Below, piece after piece: positions 23,801 through 31,279 of a DNA stretch of 35,096 nt (position 1 is its first letter; every line of letters begins with the position of its first letter). Made by a program: the position numbers and the translations under genes. A model generated the notes under the pieces. That model made no database searches. It was not told where the DNA came from and saw nothing but the letters and a program-made list of their open reading frames with translations. The stretch comes from Lachnospiraceae bacterium. GTDB taxonomy: Bacteria; Bacillota; Clostridia; Lachnospirales; Lachnospiraceae. The stretch covers positions 1 to 35,096 of the forward strand of contig JAFXQX010000021.1 of NCBI GenBank assembly GCA_017526745.1, read 5' to 3'.

Positions 23801-23864
23801 TCATACGTGGTAAATAACAATGAAAATGGATCAACAGTGTTTTGGGAATGAAAGGAGACATGCC

Positions 23865-24098
23865 ATGAAAGTAGAAAACATCAAAGATATCAATAAGTTC
23901 TTTTCGGTTGTTGATGAATGCAAGGGAAAGATCGAACTTGTTACGGGAGAAGGCGACAGGCTTAACCTCAAGAGCAAGCTGTCCCAGTATGTGTCACTTG
24001 CGAATATCTTTTCGGACGGAGTTATCAAAGAACTTGAGCTTGTGGCTTATGAGCCCGAAGACATCGACCGTCTCTTCAAATTCATGATCAACCAGTAG
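23865..24098 (+). CDS. Small conserved protein of unknown function (often labelled polyA polymerase)
   Basis: A 77-residue soluble protein, rich in Lys, Glu and Leu. It resembles a short family common in Lachnospiraceae that databases often call polyA polymerase, although it has no nucleotidyltransferase motif; I treat the function as unknown. AAAGGAGA precedes ATG 23865, so an in-frame ATG 15 codons earlier is not preferred. The gene has its own strong promoter. Its last 11 bases overlap the end of the convergent hflX gene, so each transcript runs antisense into the other. Confidence 0.7.
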   Translation: MKVENIKDINKFFSVVDECKGKIELVTGEGDRLNLKSKLSQYVSLANIFSDGVIKELELVAYEPEDIDRLFKFMINQ

Positions 24099-25404
24099 AA
24101 GATCCGCCAAGACAGGAGTCGATATAGCCTGCCAACAGAGCCGGACAAACGGCTGTGACGTGAATGCCGGCCTCTTCGTATTCTTCGGAAATGATCCGGC
24201 CGCCGTTATGGATGCGGTTTAACAGATCGCCTCCACTGTAGGGGATAAGGACGTCAACCGTCCGGTCACCGGAGCCGAGGATGTTATCAAGTGTTGCAAG
24301 AAGGTCATCCATCCCGTATCCGGTCAATGCCGAGATATACACATGATCACTGCCGGGTACATTTTTGGTGTTTTGACCGGTGGCACGCAGGTCGGCCTTG
24401 TTATATACGTAGATCTTTGGAATGTCGAGAGCATTAAGATCACGGAGGGTATCTTCCGTGATCTTTTTATGCATCTGATGGTGAGGGTCGGATGAGTCCA
24501 TGACGATCAGCAGGACATCAGCGTATCTGACCTCCGCCAGGGTGGACCTAAAAGCCTTTATGAGATCGTGAGGTATGTTTTCGATAAACCCGACAGTGTC
24601 GGACAGCAGAAACGGACGGACGTTGCGGATCGCGATCTTTCGTATCGACGTATCGAGCGTTGCAAACAGCATGTCCTTTTCAAATACTTTTTTCTCATCA
24701 CCTGTTTCCGAAGCCGTATCCGACATATCAAGGAGACGGTTCATAAGGGATGATTTGCCGGCATTTGTGTATCCCACAAGAGCAACACTTGGGTATCCGT
24801 CCCGGCTGCGTCCGCCACGCTGAACATTGCGGACCTGTTCAATCTTTGCCAGTTCTTTTTTCAGTTCTGTGATCCGGTGTGATATCTGCCTTCTGTCCAG
24901 CTCTATCTGTTTTTCGCCTATTCCTTTGTTTGCGCGGCTGCCGCCACCGCCCCCCTGACGGCCCAGATGCTGCCACATCCCTCCGAGCCTGGGGAGCATA
25001 TACTGAAGGTAGGCTGTCTCAACCTGAAGTCTTGCCTCGCGTGTTCGGGCCCTTTTCGAAAATATCTCGAGGATCAGACGTGTGCGGTCCCATACAGGCA
25101 CTTCGATTATCTTTTGAAGATTCTTCATCTGTGCGGGAGAAAGGTTTTTCAGGCAGACGACAAACTCTGCACCTGATACTTCTATATGGTATTTTAATTC
25201 CTGTGCCTTACCCGATCCGATCCATGTGGAATTATCGGGATGGGGGAGAGCCTGGGTCAGGATGCCTTTTGATTCGAGATCACACGCCTCGCAAAGGCTT
25301 TTGAGCTCATTGATTGCATACTCGAACTCTTCTTCAGCCTCATCGGTCCTAAGGCAGACAAGTATCACAGGGGTTTGATCTTCAACGGATATATCTGTAT
25401 TCAT
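24088..25404 (-). CDS. hflX: Ribosome-associated GTPase HflX
   Basis: A 438-residue HflX protein. The N-terminal domain carries ATQALPHPDN-like text and the WIGSGKAQEL motif; a Gly-rich loop, LGRQGGGGGSRANKG, precedes the helical linker. The G domain has G1 GYTNAGKSS (near 211), the FATLD switch, G3 DTVGFI and G4 NKAD, with a short C-terminal domain. HflX splits stalled 70S ribosomes after stress. ATG 25404 is preferred: the longer frame to 25491 would start close to or upstream of a likely promoter and give an atypical N-terminus. No good Shine-Dalgarno is visible at either start. This is the only gene called on the minus strand. Confidence 0.92.
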   Translation of the reverse strand: MNTDISVEDQTPVILVCLRTDEAEEEFEYAINELKSLCEACDLESKGILTQALPHPDNSTWIGSGKAQELKYHIEVSGAEFVVCLKNLSPAQMKNLQKIIEVPVWDRTRLILEIFSKRARTREARLQVETAYLQYMLPRLGGMWQHLGRQGGGGGSRANKGIGEKQIELDRRQISHRITELKKELAKIEQVRNVQRGGRSRDGYPSVALVGYTNAGKSSLMNRLLDMSDTASETGDEKKVFEKDMLFATLDTSIRKIAIRNVRPFLLSDTVGFIENIPHDLIKAFRSTLAEVRYADVLLIVMDSSDPHHQMHKKITEDTLRDLNALDIPKIYVYNKADLRATGQNTKNVPGSDHVYISALTGYGMDDLLATLDNILGSGDRTVDVLIPYSGGDLLNRIHNGGRIISEEYEEAGIHVTAVCPALLAGYIDSCLGGSSTG

Positions 25405-25466
25405 ACGTATATAATAACATAAGAACGGACAATAGTTGTTATGAGAAATACGAGACTTGATGGTAT

Positions 25467-25495
25467 AATATATAAAATCAGTAATATACATGTAA
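25467..25495 (-). promoter_or_regulatory. Possible hflX promoter
   Basis: Read on the minus strand, TTACAT, 17 bases, then TATATT. The -10 lies about 63 bases upstream of the chosen start codon. The elements are moderate matches, so the call is tentative. Confidence 0.4.
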
Positions 25496-25559
25496 CGACT
25501 ACCGCTATGATTTTATGCCAAGTTGGCGGAGGCTAACCGCAAACGGGCTAAGATGTGAT

Positions 25560-25684
25560 AAGAAAACATTAATAATAGTATTATTGAAAAGACCATTGAT
25601 TCTATGCAGACCGAGAATAGCAAGCTTAAGAAGAGAACAATCAAGACCATGAAAGGGAAAGAGGCATTTAGGGGAGAAGAGTAA
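25560..25684 (+). pseudogene. Short C-terminal gene remnant, unassigned
   Basis: A frame without a start follows tandem stops (TGA TAA near 25554) and reads a Lys/Glu/Asn-rich helical peptide (NSIIEKTIDSMQTENSKLKK, then TMKGKEAFRGEE) to a TAA whose last base is the A of the next ATG. Stop-start overlap of this kind suggests it was once the end of a gene coupled to the hydrolase relic. No family is recognised. Confidence 0.3.
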
Positions 25685-26109
25685 TGAAGTATGCAGGTAT
25701 GCCGTCCGCTATGTGGATGCTCTATAAAAAGTCTTTTCGGAATCATCTGGTTTCTGATCTAGGATTTACAGATGATGCGGCAAACAGGATAACAAAACAG
25801 GCTAAACTAAAGTACAGAGAGATCGTTGAAAAACTGCCGGAGTTCGAGAAGGCAGACAGATTCAAGACAAATATCGTCAACTGTGCTTTGCTTGTTGCTT
25901 TTCTTCAGTGCATGGACAGACGGCCGACAGTAGAGGAATTCACGGACTTCTACGAAGCAGCCATGACTATGACTGCAACAAAAATATTCTGTAAAAAAGG
26001 CGGGAAGATCAAATTCACGGACAAAGACATAGAAGGCATGAGCCTTATCAGGAGGGAATTTTTATGGAGAGTTCGATCAATATATTTGCGGAGAACCTGC
26101 GGAACATGA
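25684..26109 (+). pseudogene. Truncated ATC hydrolase-family gene
   Basis: Residues 1-119 resemble the N-terminal half of Clostridia L-2-amino-thiazoline-4-carboxylate hydrolase-family proteins (FRNHLVSDLGFTDDAANRI, KLPEFEKADRFKTNIVNCAL, FTDKDIEGM). The conserved C-terminal half with the CPY, FC-x-x-DE and C-D elements is missing. After residue 119 the frame runs on only into the ribosome site and first codons of the next gene, giving 22 unrelated residues. A deletion or insertion junction therefore lies near 26040. The intact homologue at 15581 is a different, diverged member. Confidence 0.65.
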
Positions 26110-26666
26110 GAGAGAAAAGGGGGCTTTCACAGAAACAGCTCGGAGCTAGGATGCTTGTCAGCCATTCCACCATTGCCCGATGGGAGAGCGGCAGCCGCCT
26201 TCCGGATGCCGCAATGATACTACGTTTATCCAGATTTCTCGGGGTCGATGCAAATACACTGTTCCAATTCGTGGCACAGAGCGAGGAAAATCCAAACGTC
26301 ATCATGGTGGACGACAGCGGCATCGTCCTTTCCGATGGCCTGGCTGTCATGGAAGAGGTCATGCCAAATGCTGCGATCACCGGATTCATCTGGCCACAGG
26401 AAGCGATTGAATTTGCCAGGGCGAACCGGGTGGAGCTTGCCGTATTGGATATCGAGATGGGAAGGAGCAGCGGCCTTGATCTATGCCGCACGCTGCATGA
26501 GATAAATCCTACCACAAATGTGGTGTTTTTGACAGCTTATGCGGATTATTCCCTTGACGCATGGAAAACCGAGGCTAGTGGGTTCATCTTAAAGCCCATG
26601 ACGCAGGAGGGCATAAGGGAGCAGCTTAAAAAGCTGCGCTATCCATTTTTGGTGGGGGAGTACTGA
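26064..26666 (+). CDS. XRE-type helix-turn-helix fused to response-regulator receiver domain
   Basis: A 200-residue regulator with an unusual domain order. Residues 10-63 are a Cro/C1-type helix-turn-helix (LRNMREKRGLSQKQLGARM, then SHSTIARWESGSRLP). Residues 79-190 are a receiver domain with the acidic pair Asp83-Asp84, phospho-acceptor Asp129 (LAVLDIEMG), Thr157 and Lys177, so phosphorylation should work. DNA-binding domains usually follow the receiver; here the order is reversed and no LytTR domain is present. AGGAGGG at 26050-26056 supports the ATG. It is followed by a kinase relic and an intact sensor kinase in one apparent operon, so 26977 is its likely partner. Confidence 0.82.
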   Translation: MESSINIFAENLRNMREKRGLSQKQLGARMLVSHSTIARWESGSRLPDAAMILRLSRFLGVDANTLFQFVAQSEENPNVIMVDDSGIVLSDGLAVMEEVMPNAAITGFIWPQEAIEFARANRVELAVLDIEMGRSSGLDLCRTLHEINPTTNVVFLTAYADYSLDAWKTEASGFILKPMTQEGIREQLKKLRYPFLVGEY

Positions 26667-26669
26667 CCG

Positions 26670-26960
26670 ATGGACAACTGGATTGACCTCACTAATTATG
26701 GAATAGCTGTTGCAGGACTGATGGTCGTGCTTATGGGCCTTATCATGAGCATTTTCAGCCGTTATCAGGAGGAGTGGGACCGGAAGTTTTTTATCATCCT
26801 GTTTTCTTTCCTGATCGCTTATGTCAGTTTCGACCTGCTCAGCCAGTTTTCGCTTACCATGCTTGGCGAGTCCACCGCGATGCTCAGCCGGATCGTGGAG
26901 AATGCCGTCAAGCATGGAAGGGACCCATATGCCGGCCCGTTCCATATTTCCATCAGTTAA
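26670..26960 (+). pseudogene. Internally deleted sensor kinase
   Basis: A 96-codon frame starting 4 bases after the regulator. Residues 1-73 form the first two membrane helices of a sensor; the text then jumps straight to the kinase N-box (IVENAVKHGRDPY, then GPFHISI), which matches the ATPase of the downstream kinase nearly residue for residue, and stops. About 260-270 residues expected between the two are missing, including the phospho-accepting His. This looks like a deletion within a second kinase copy, or recombination with the neighbour. It may still make a small membrane peptide. Confidence 0.7.
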
Positions 26961-26976
26961 AGGGAGGTAAAGACGC

Positions 26977-28251
26977 ATGACCGACCTGATTGATTTATTC
27001 TATGCCTTTATAGCTGCGGCAGGCCTGCTGATAAGTATTATGGGGCAGTGGCTCGTTGCTGTAATGCCCGGTTCTGAACGCTGGAGCAGGCGATTTTTCC
27101 GGAGCTATTTTTTTGTTCTTATGTTATGCTGCATTTCCAGCATAATTGAAACAGTCCTTTATTATTGTCCTGTTCCTAATGCAGCAATCTATTTTGTAGA
27201 AGCTTTGGAATGCCTGCTTCTTTCGTTGCCGATGCCCATGATGACAGCTTATCTGCTGCACTGCTGTGGGGAAAATGTGAGAAAAAACAGACTCTTTCGT
27301 ACCGTTCTTTGTCTTATGGCAGTGTATTTTATCTTGGTCGCAGTTGGTCCTTTCATCGGCTGGTACACATATATAACACCGGACATGCAGTATATACGTA
27401 AGCCTATATATTCGCTTTTACTGGCACCGCTTGTCACAATAATGCTGCTCAATCTTGTAGGCCTTATAAAGCGCCGGGAACAGCTTGACCATAAGGTGTT
27501 CATAGCTTTCCATGTCGGAATGGTACCGCTGGCGGTATCGCTTATCGTGCAGATGTTCATCGATATCCTGCCGATAGTCGACATCAGCTATGTGCTTTCC
27601 GCTCTGGTCATGTACAGCTTCGTGCTCTCGGAACAGATTGAGCAGGATCTTCGCTATCAACAGGAAATTGCAAATCAGCGTGCAGGCATCATGGTTTTGC
27701 AGATGAGAACCCACTTTATCTATAATACCATGACAAGCATCTATTGCCTGTGCAATCAGGATCCTAAGCGGGCGAGGCAGGTCATCATGGATTTTACTAC
27801 CTATTTGCGACGGAACTTTACAGCCATCGCAAGCGCCGACCCTATACCTTTTTCCGCCGAGCTTGAGCATACGAAGACTTACCTTGCGGTGGAACAGGCT
27901 CAATATGAGGACAGCCTGTACGTTGAATATGATACGCCGCATACATTGTTTCGCATTCCGCCACTGACTCTGCAGCCGGTCGTTGAGAATGCCGTCAAGC
28001 ACGGCAGGGATCCATATTCCGGCCCGTTTCACATTTCTATACGGACGCGAAAAACGGATTCAGGGAGTGAAATCGTTGTTGCAGACGACGGAGTCGGCTT
28101 TGTATGTGATGGCAACGACGAGCCGCATATCGCATTGAATAACATCAAAAAAAGGCTTGAAATCATGTGTGGGGGGAGTTTGTCCATTATATCCGGCAGA
28201 GAAGGGGGAACAGTGGTGACAATAACAATCCCGGATAATCCTCCCGGATAG
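26977..28251 (+). CDS. LytS/AgrC-like membrane sensor histidine kinase
   Basis: A 424-residue kinase with about six membrane helices (residues 1-215) and no obvious extracellular domain. The His_kinase domain has QMRTHFIYNTM with His246 as phospho-acceptor. The HATPase has the N-box PVVENAVKHG (Asn338), the G1 box ADDGVGF (369-375) and a GGTVVTI close. GGGAGG at 26961-26966 fixes the start. It probably senses a membrane or small-molecule signal and phosphorylates the XRE-receiver protein at 26064. Kinases of this class usually pair with LytTR regulators, so this pairing is unusual. Confidence 0.85.
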   Translation: MTDLIDLFYAFIAAAGLLISIMGQWLVAVMPGSERWSRRFFRSYFFVLMLCCISSIIETVLYYCPVPNAAIYFVEALECLLLSLPMPMMTAYLLHCCGENVRKNRLFRTVLCLMAVYFILVAVGPFIGWYTYITPDMQYIRKPIYSLLLAPLVTIMLLNLVGLIKRREQLDHKVFIAFHVGMVPLAVSLIVQMFIDILPIVDISYVLSALVMYSFVLSEQIEQDLRYQQEIANQRAGIMVLQMRTHFIYNTMTSIYCLCNQDPKRARQVIMDFTTYLRRNFTAIASADPIPFSAELEHTKTYLAVEQAQYEDSLYVEYDTPHTLFRIPPLTLQPVVENAVKHGRDPYSGPFHISIRTRKTDSGSEIVVADDGVGFVCDGNDEPHIALNNIKKRLEIMCGGSLSIISGREGGTVVTITIPDNPPG

Positions 28252-28295
28252 ACATATGACCAAGGGAGGGTTTAGCAGATTACTCTTGAAAAAAG

Positions 28296-28321
28296 TTTGA
28301 CATTCTGGAGCATTCTCTTGA
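28296..28321. repeat. TTTGACATTCTGGA element, copy 1
   Basis: TTTGACATTCTGGA, 5 variable bases, then CTCTTGA. The copy at 34935-34960 has the same length and layout (21 of 26 bases equal by eye), and a shorter copy lies at 30247-30266. An extra CTCTTGA precedes this copy at 28283. The gap 28252-28449 holds nothing else that I recognise. Confidence 0.6.
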
Positions 28322-28449
28322 GGGAAGATTGAAATAAAAGTAGCATAGATGAACGACAGCCTGAAGATTGTGTTCCAACGGATAGTGCAGGCCGGGAATT
28401 CACATGTGGTTGGAAGGCAAAAAATATATGGTGCAGGAGGAATTATAAT

Positions 28450-29367
28450 ATGGAATGGGAAGCAAATCTGATTGAGTGGCTACAAAAATATGTCAGCAAT
28501 GTGCAAAATACAGAAGGGTTTGCGAAGTTTTTTGATTTCTTTGGCGCAGAGACAGGTCTGCTGATGGTTGTGCTGATAGTGATGTTCTGCTGGAAGAAGA
28601 CAGCCGGACAGAGGCTTGCGCTTATCGTAGCTTGTGTGAATATGTGGCTCCCGATGATCAAGTCGGTCGTCTTAAGACTAAGGCCGTATATGGAGCATCC
28701 CGATAAGGTGAGAGCACTGGCTTTGTCAGATGAGGGTGCGGAAACTATGGACGTGGTGGCTCAGGGGTATTCTTTCCCGAGTATATATAGCGCATCTGTT
28801 CCGGCGTTGTATTTTGCTTTGGCGAATGAGGTAAAAAAGAAGTGGCTTTGGATCTTAGCCGGGATAATGACCGTGGTCGTAGGCTTTTCAAGAGTCGTGG
28901 CAGGTATGCACTATCCGACGGACGTGCTGGCAGGATGGGCATTGGGATTCGCGGTGATCGGGGTATTTGCGCTGCTTGACCATTATATAAAGAAGGAATG
29001 GGCGATTCATCTGATACTTCTGATATCAGCTATTCCGGGGTTGTTCTATGTGCGCACGACAGATTATTTCACTGCTCTTGGGTGCCTGATCGGTGCCATA
29101 GCGGCGATATGGTTTGAACGCAAATATGTAAATTATGAGGATACACGCAGGTTCCCCGCTATGCTCCTGCGTGTTATCGGTGCCATATTGATATATTTAG
29201 TGGTGAATACTCTCTTAAAGCTACCTTTTGACAAAGAGTTCCTTGCAGGCACGAGTATAGCTGCCTTTTTGATAAGAACTGCAAGGTATGCGATCATCAT
29301 GTTCCTGATATTAGGCGTATACCCGATGATGTTTCCTTTGTTTGAGCGGGTCGGTAAGAAAGCATAA
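28450..29367 (+). CDS. PAP2-superfamily membrane phosphatase-like protein
   Basis: A 305-residue protein with about eight membrane helices. The acid-phosphatase motifs are K-x6-RP (Lys71, Arg78-Pro79) and S-R-x5-H-x3-D (Ser147-Arg148, His154, Asp158). The middle motif, normally PSGH, reads PSIY at 110-113, so the usual acid/base His is replaced by Tyr. It may be inactive or altered; the family otherwise removes phosphate from lipids such as undecaprenyl diphosphate. AGGAGGA supports the start. An RsbU fragment follows in the same frame directly after the stop. The HAD phosphatase and GtrA relic downstream fit a lipid-carrier setting. Confidence 0.75.
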   Translation: MEWEANLIEWLQKYVSNVQNTEGFAKFFDFFGAETGLLMVVLIVMFCWKKTAGQRLALIVACVNMWLPMIKSVVLRLRPYMEHPDKVRALALSDEGAETMDVVAQGYSFPSIYSASVPALYFALANEVKKKWLWILAGIMTVVVGFSRVVAGMHYPTDVLAGWALGFAVIGVFALLDHYIKKEWAIHLILLISAIPGLFYVRTTDYFTALGCLIGAIAAIWFERKYVNYEDTRRFPAMLLRVIGAILIYLVVNTLLKLPFDKEFLAGTSIAAFLIRTARYAIIMFLILGVYPMMFPLFERVGKKA

Positions 29368-29511
29368 GGAAAATGGAAGCGGGAGCAGAGCCTGGCTGAC
29401 GGGGTTTCATCTTATATGGCGAATCTGAAAGCTGCAACTGCCGAGAAAGAGCGTATAGGGACTGAGCTTTCTCTCGCGGCGAGGATTCAGGCAGATATGG
29501 AGGAAATGAGG
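29368..29511 (+). pseudogene. Fragment of RsbU/SpoIIE-type phosphatase linker
   Basis: In frame after the PAP2 stop codon is a coding-like stretch: SLADGVSSYMANLKAATAEK, then ERIGTELSLAARIQADM. This is typical of the HAMP-to-PP2C linker of RsbU-type serine phosphatases, where AARIQADM is normally followed by Leu-Pro and the catalytic domain. Here the resemblance ends at the ribosome site of the acetolactate decarboxylase gene. Both the sensor part and the phosphatase domain are missing. Confidence 0.6.
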
Positions 29512-29512
29512 C

Positions 29513-30238
29513 ATGAAAATATTTCAGGTATCAACACTGCAGGCTTTGATGTTAGGTTATTCGAGGGCGGTCATACCCGTATCGGAGCTGCTTCGTCACG
29601 GCAATATCGGGCTTGGAACATTCACGGATGTGGACGGGGAGATGATCGTACTGGACGGAATCTGCTACAGAGCCATGGAAAACGGCGACATTGCGGAGGC
29701 AGAACCGGATCGGGGCGTTCCGTTTTCCGCTGTGTGTTCCATGGAAGAGAGTACCCCTGTGGAATTTGGCTCTATGGATAATATAGAGGAGCTGAAGAGG
29801 GCACTCAATAATATCATTGATTCCCACTTTGGCTTAAACAGCATGCACATGGCGCGCATTGACGGTGAATTTAAGATCGTGGATGCCAGGTCGGAATCAG
29901 GCTACGAGTCCATGCATGTGGATCTTAAGACCATACTCGGCAAAACCCAGAAGGCATTTCAGTTTGAGGCGATAAAGGGCACTCTTGTCTGTGCCTATTT
30001 CCCTGATTACATGGATGGGATCAATGCAGCAGGATGGCATCTGCATTTTATCTCAGATGACAGAAAACACGGTGGACATGTTTTTGACATCAGCATGAAA
30101 TCCGGGAGGGGACAGATTTCCAAGATCAATTCCATAGAGATTAAGCTTCCGGACGAGCCGGTCTTTGACACCTATTCCTTAAAACAGGCATCGGAGGAGG
30201 AAATAAAGGCCGTTGAGCAGGGGAAGGGCAATGCATGA
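29513..30238 (+). CDS. budA: Alpha-acetolactate decarboxylase
   Basis: A 241-residue enzyme, the usual family length. The zinc site is visible in GWHLHFISDD (His176, His178) and KHGGHVFD (His189); the conserved early ISELL-like helix and the GDFGTF-like segment (GLGTFTDVDGEM) are present. It converts acetolactate to acetoin in the cytoplasm, diverting pyruvate to a neutral product. GGAGG at 29499-29503 lies 9 bases before the ATG. No acetolactate synthase gene is adjacent, and the gene begins right at the junction with a broken phosphatase gene, so it appears to have been moved here. Also known as alsD. Confidence 0.9.
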   Translation: MKIFQVSTLQALMLGYSRAVIPVSELLRHGNIGLGTFTDVDGEMIVLDGICYRAMENGDIAEAEPDRGVPFSAVCSMEESTPVEFGSMDNIEELKRALNNIIDSHFGLNSMHMARIDGEFKIVDARSESGYESMHVDLKTILGKTQKAFQFEAIKGTLVCAYFPDYMDGINAAGWHLHFISDDRKHGGHVFDISMKSGRGQISKINSIEIKLPDEPVFDTYSLKQASEEEIKAVEQGKGNA

Positions 30239-30246
30239 CAGAGAAT

Positions 30247-30266
30247 AAAAAAAGTTTGACATTCTG
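30247..30266. repeat. TTTGACATTCTGGA element, copy 2 (short)
   Basis: AAAAAAAGTTTGACATTCTG repeats 19 bases found at 28289-28307. The CTCTTGA half is absent here. It lies just after the decarboxylase stop and about 60 bases ahead of the HAD gene. Confidence 0.5.
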
Positions 30267-30325
30267 ACGATCACAAAAAAACTTTGATTTACTGAATGAT
30301 ATATCATCATTTTTGGAGAATTATT

Positions 30326-30961
30326 ATGAATGTATATGATTTTGACGGAACGATCTTTTATTCGGACTGCTCCATAGGCTTTGCTTTGTGGTGTATCAGG
30401 CGCCATCCGAAGCTGTGGGTCACTTATCTGCCGGGTATGCTCGGCACTCTGATAAAGCACAAGCTGGGAAAACTTCCGAATTATCAGCTGCAGCGAAGAA
30501 TGTTCAGCTATCTGACAATGATAGATGATTTTGATGAACAGATCGAACGCTACTGGGATAAATACGAAAGCAGGATCTCCGACTGGTATCTGGCGCAGAA
30601 AAGACCGGATGATCTTATTATCAGCGCATCTCCTGATTGCATCATCGGACCGATCGCGAAGAGGCTTGACGTAAAATATATGGCGACGGAGTATGACCGT
30701 GAATACGGCGTATTTACGAATAACCTGATGTATGCCAAGGAAAAGGCAAAGTACATCATTGACCATGGATTTCCTTTAATCGAGAATTTTTATTCTGATT
30801 CTCTTGCTGACACGCCGATTGCTCTGTGCGCGGAAAAAGCCTATCTGGTAAAGAATCACGCGACTACCGTGGTGGATTGGCCGGATCTCGATGATGAGAC
30901 AATGAAAACAGTAAAGGATAAGATTGATACAGGCTGGAGCATCCACCTGAAAGATGACTGA
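30326..30961 (+). CDS. HAD-superfamily phosphatase (subfamily IB-like)
   Basis: A 211-residue haloacid dehalogenase-fold phosphatase. Motif I is VYDFDGTIF with nucleophile Asp5 and general acid Asp7; motif II is IISAS; a Lys follows in MYAKEKAKYI; and motif IV is YSDSLADTP. The alpha-helical cap after motif I fits the SerB-like IB group. The substrate is unknown. GGAG at 30315-30318 fits ATG 30326 rather than the upstream in-frame ATG. It is followed by the GtrA relic; in related genomes such HAD genes sit with GtrA and PAP2 genes, suggesting polyprenol-linked sugar or lipid work. Confidence 0.82.
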   Translation: MNVYDFDGTIFYSDCSIGFALWCIRRHPKLWVTYLPGMLGTLIKHKLGKLPNYQLQRRMFSYLTMIDDFDEQIERYWDKYESRISDWYLAQKRPDDLIISASPDCIIGPIAKRLDVKYMATEYDREYGVFTNNLMYAKEKAKYIIDHGFPLIENFYSDSLADTPIALCAEKAYLVKNHATTVVDWPDLDDETMKTVKDKIDTGWSIHLKDD

Positions 30962-30980
30962 CGGGCATCCACCATCATTT

Positions 30981-31267
30981 ATGAGGAGTCAGAATGTGGA
31001 TAGTGGAAAGGAAATTGCCAGAGGCATTAGATTTGTTTTTTCTCCGTTTCGGCCGGTGTGATTGAGTTTGCTTCTTTCACGCTTCTGAACGGAGCCACAC
31101 AGTGGGATTATTGGTTGAAATACCTGAACGCACTCATTCTTTCAGTACTTTGGAATTTTACGTTGAACAGACGTTTTACATTTCGATCTGCCGGAAACGT
31201 ACCGGCACCTTTACAAAGGCGGTCATGTATATCATGCTCCTTTTCTTGCGAGGCGAACAGTGAATGA
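30981..31267 (+). pseudogene. Frameshifted and truncated GtrA-family gene
   Basis: The coding text of a GtrA-like membrane protein is split over three frames. From ATG 30981 it reads to IARGIRFVF; at the T-run 31036-31041 one base appears to be missing, and the frame changes to FFSVSAGVIEFASFTLLN and onward to WNFTLNRRFTFRSAGN; near 31195 it changes again to TFTKAVMYIMLLFLR and stops at 31261. The second half of a normal GtrA (about 130 residues) is absent. GtrA proteins move lipid-linked sugars across the membrane. It directly follows the HAD gene and precedes the sugar kinase. Confidence 0.7.
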
Positions 31268-31279
31268 GGAGGGAAACGG

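Noticed and set aside
25405-25491. Longer start for hflX
   Set aside because: The extra 29 residues do not resemble HflX and would lie close to or upstream of the likely promoter.
25531-25557. GGCTAACCGC near 25531 as a ninth operator
   Set aside because: There is no matching GTTAGC half at the right spacing and no promoter.
28297-28302. TTGACA at 28297 (and 30256, 34936) as ordinary sigma-A promoters
   Set aside because: No -10 lies at 16-18 bases in any copy, and conservation extends well beyond the hexamer.
29416-29781. A 121-codon frame running from the RsbU fragment into the decarboxylase gene
   Set aside because: Only the first part resembles a known family; after the junction it is an out-of-frame reading of budA.
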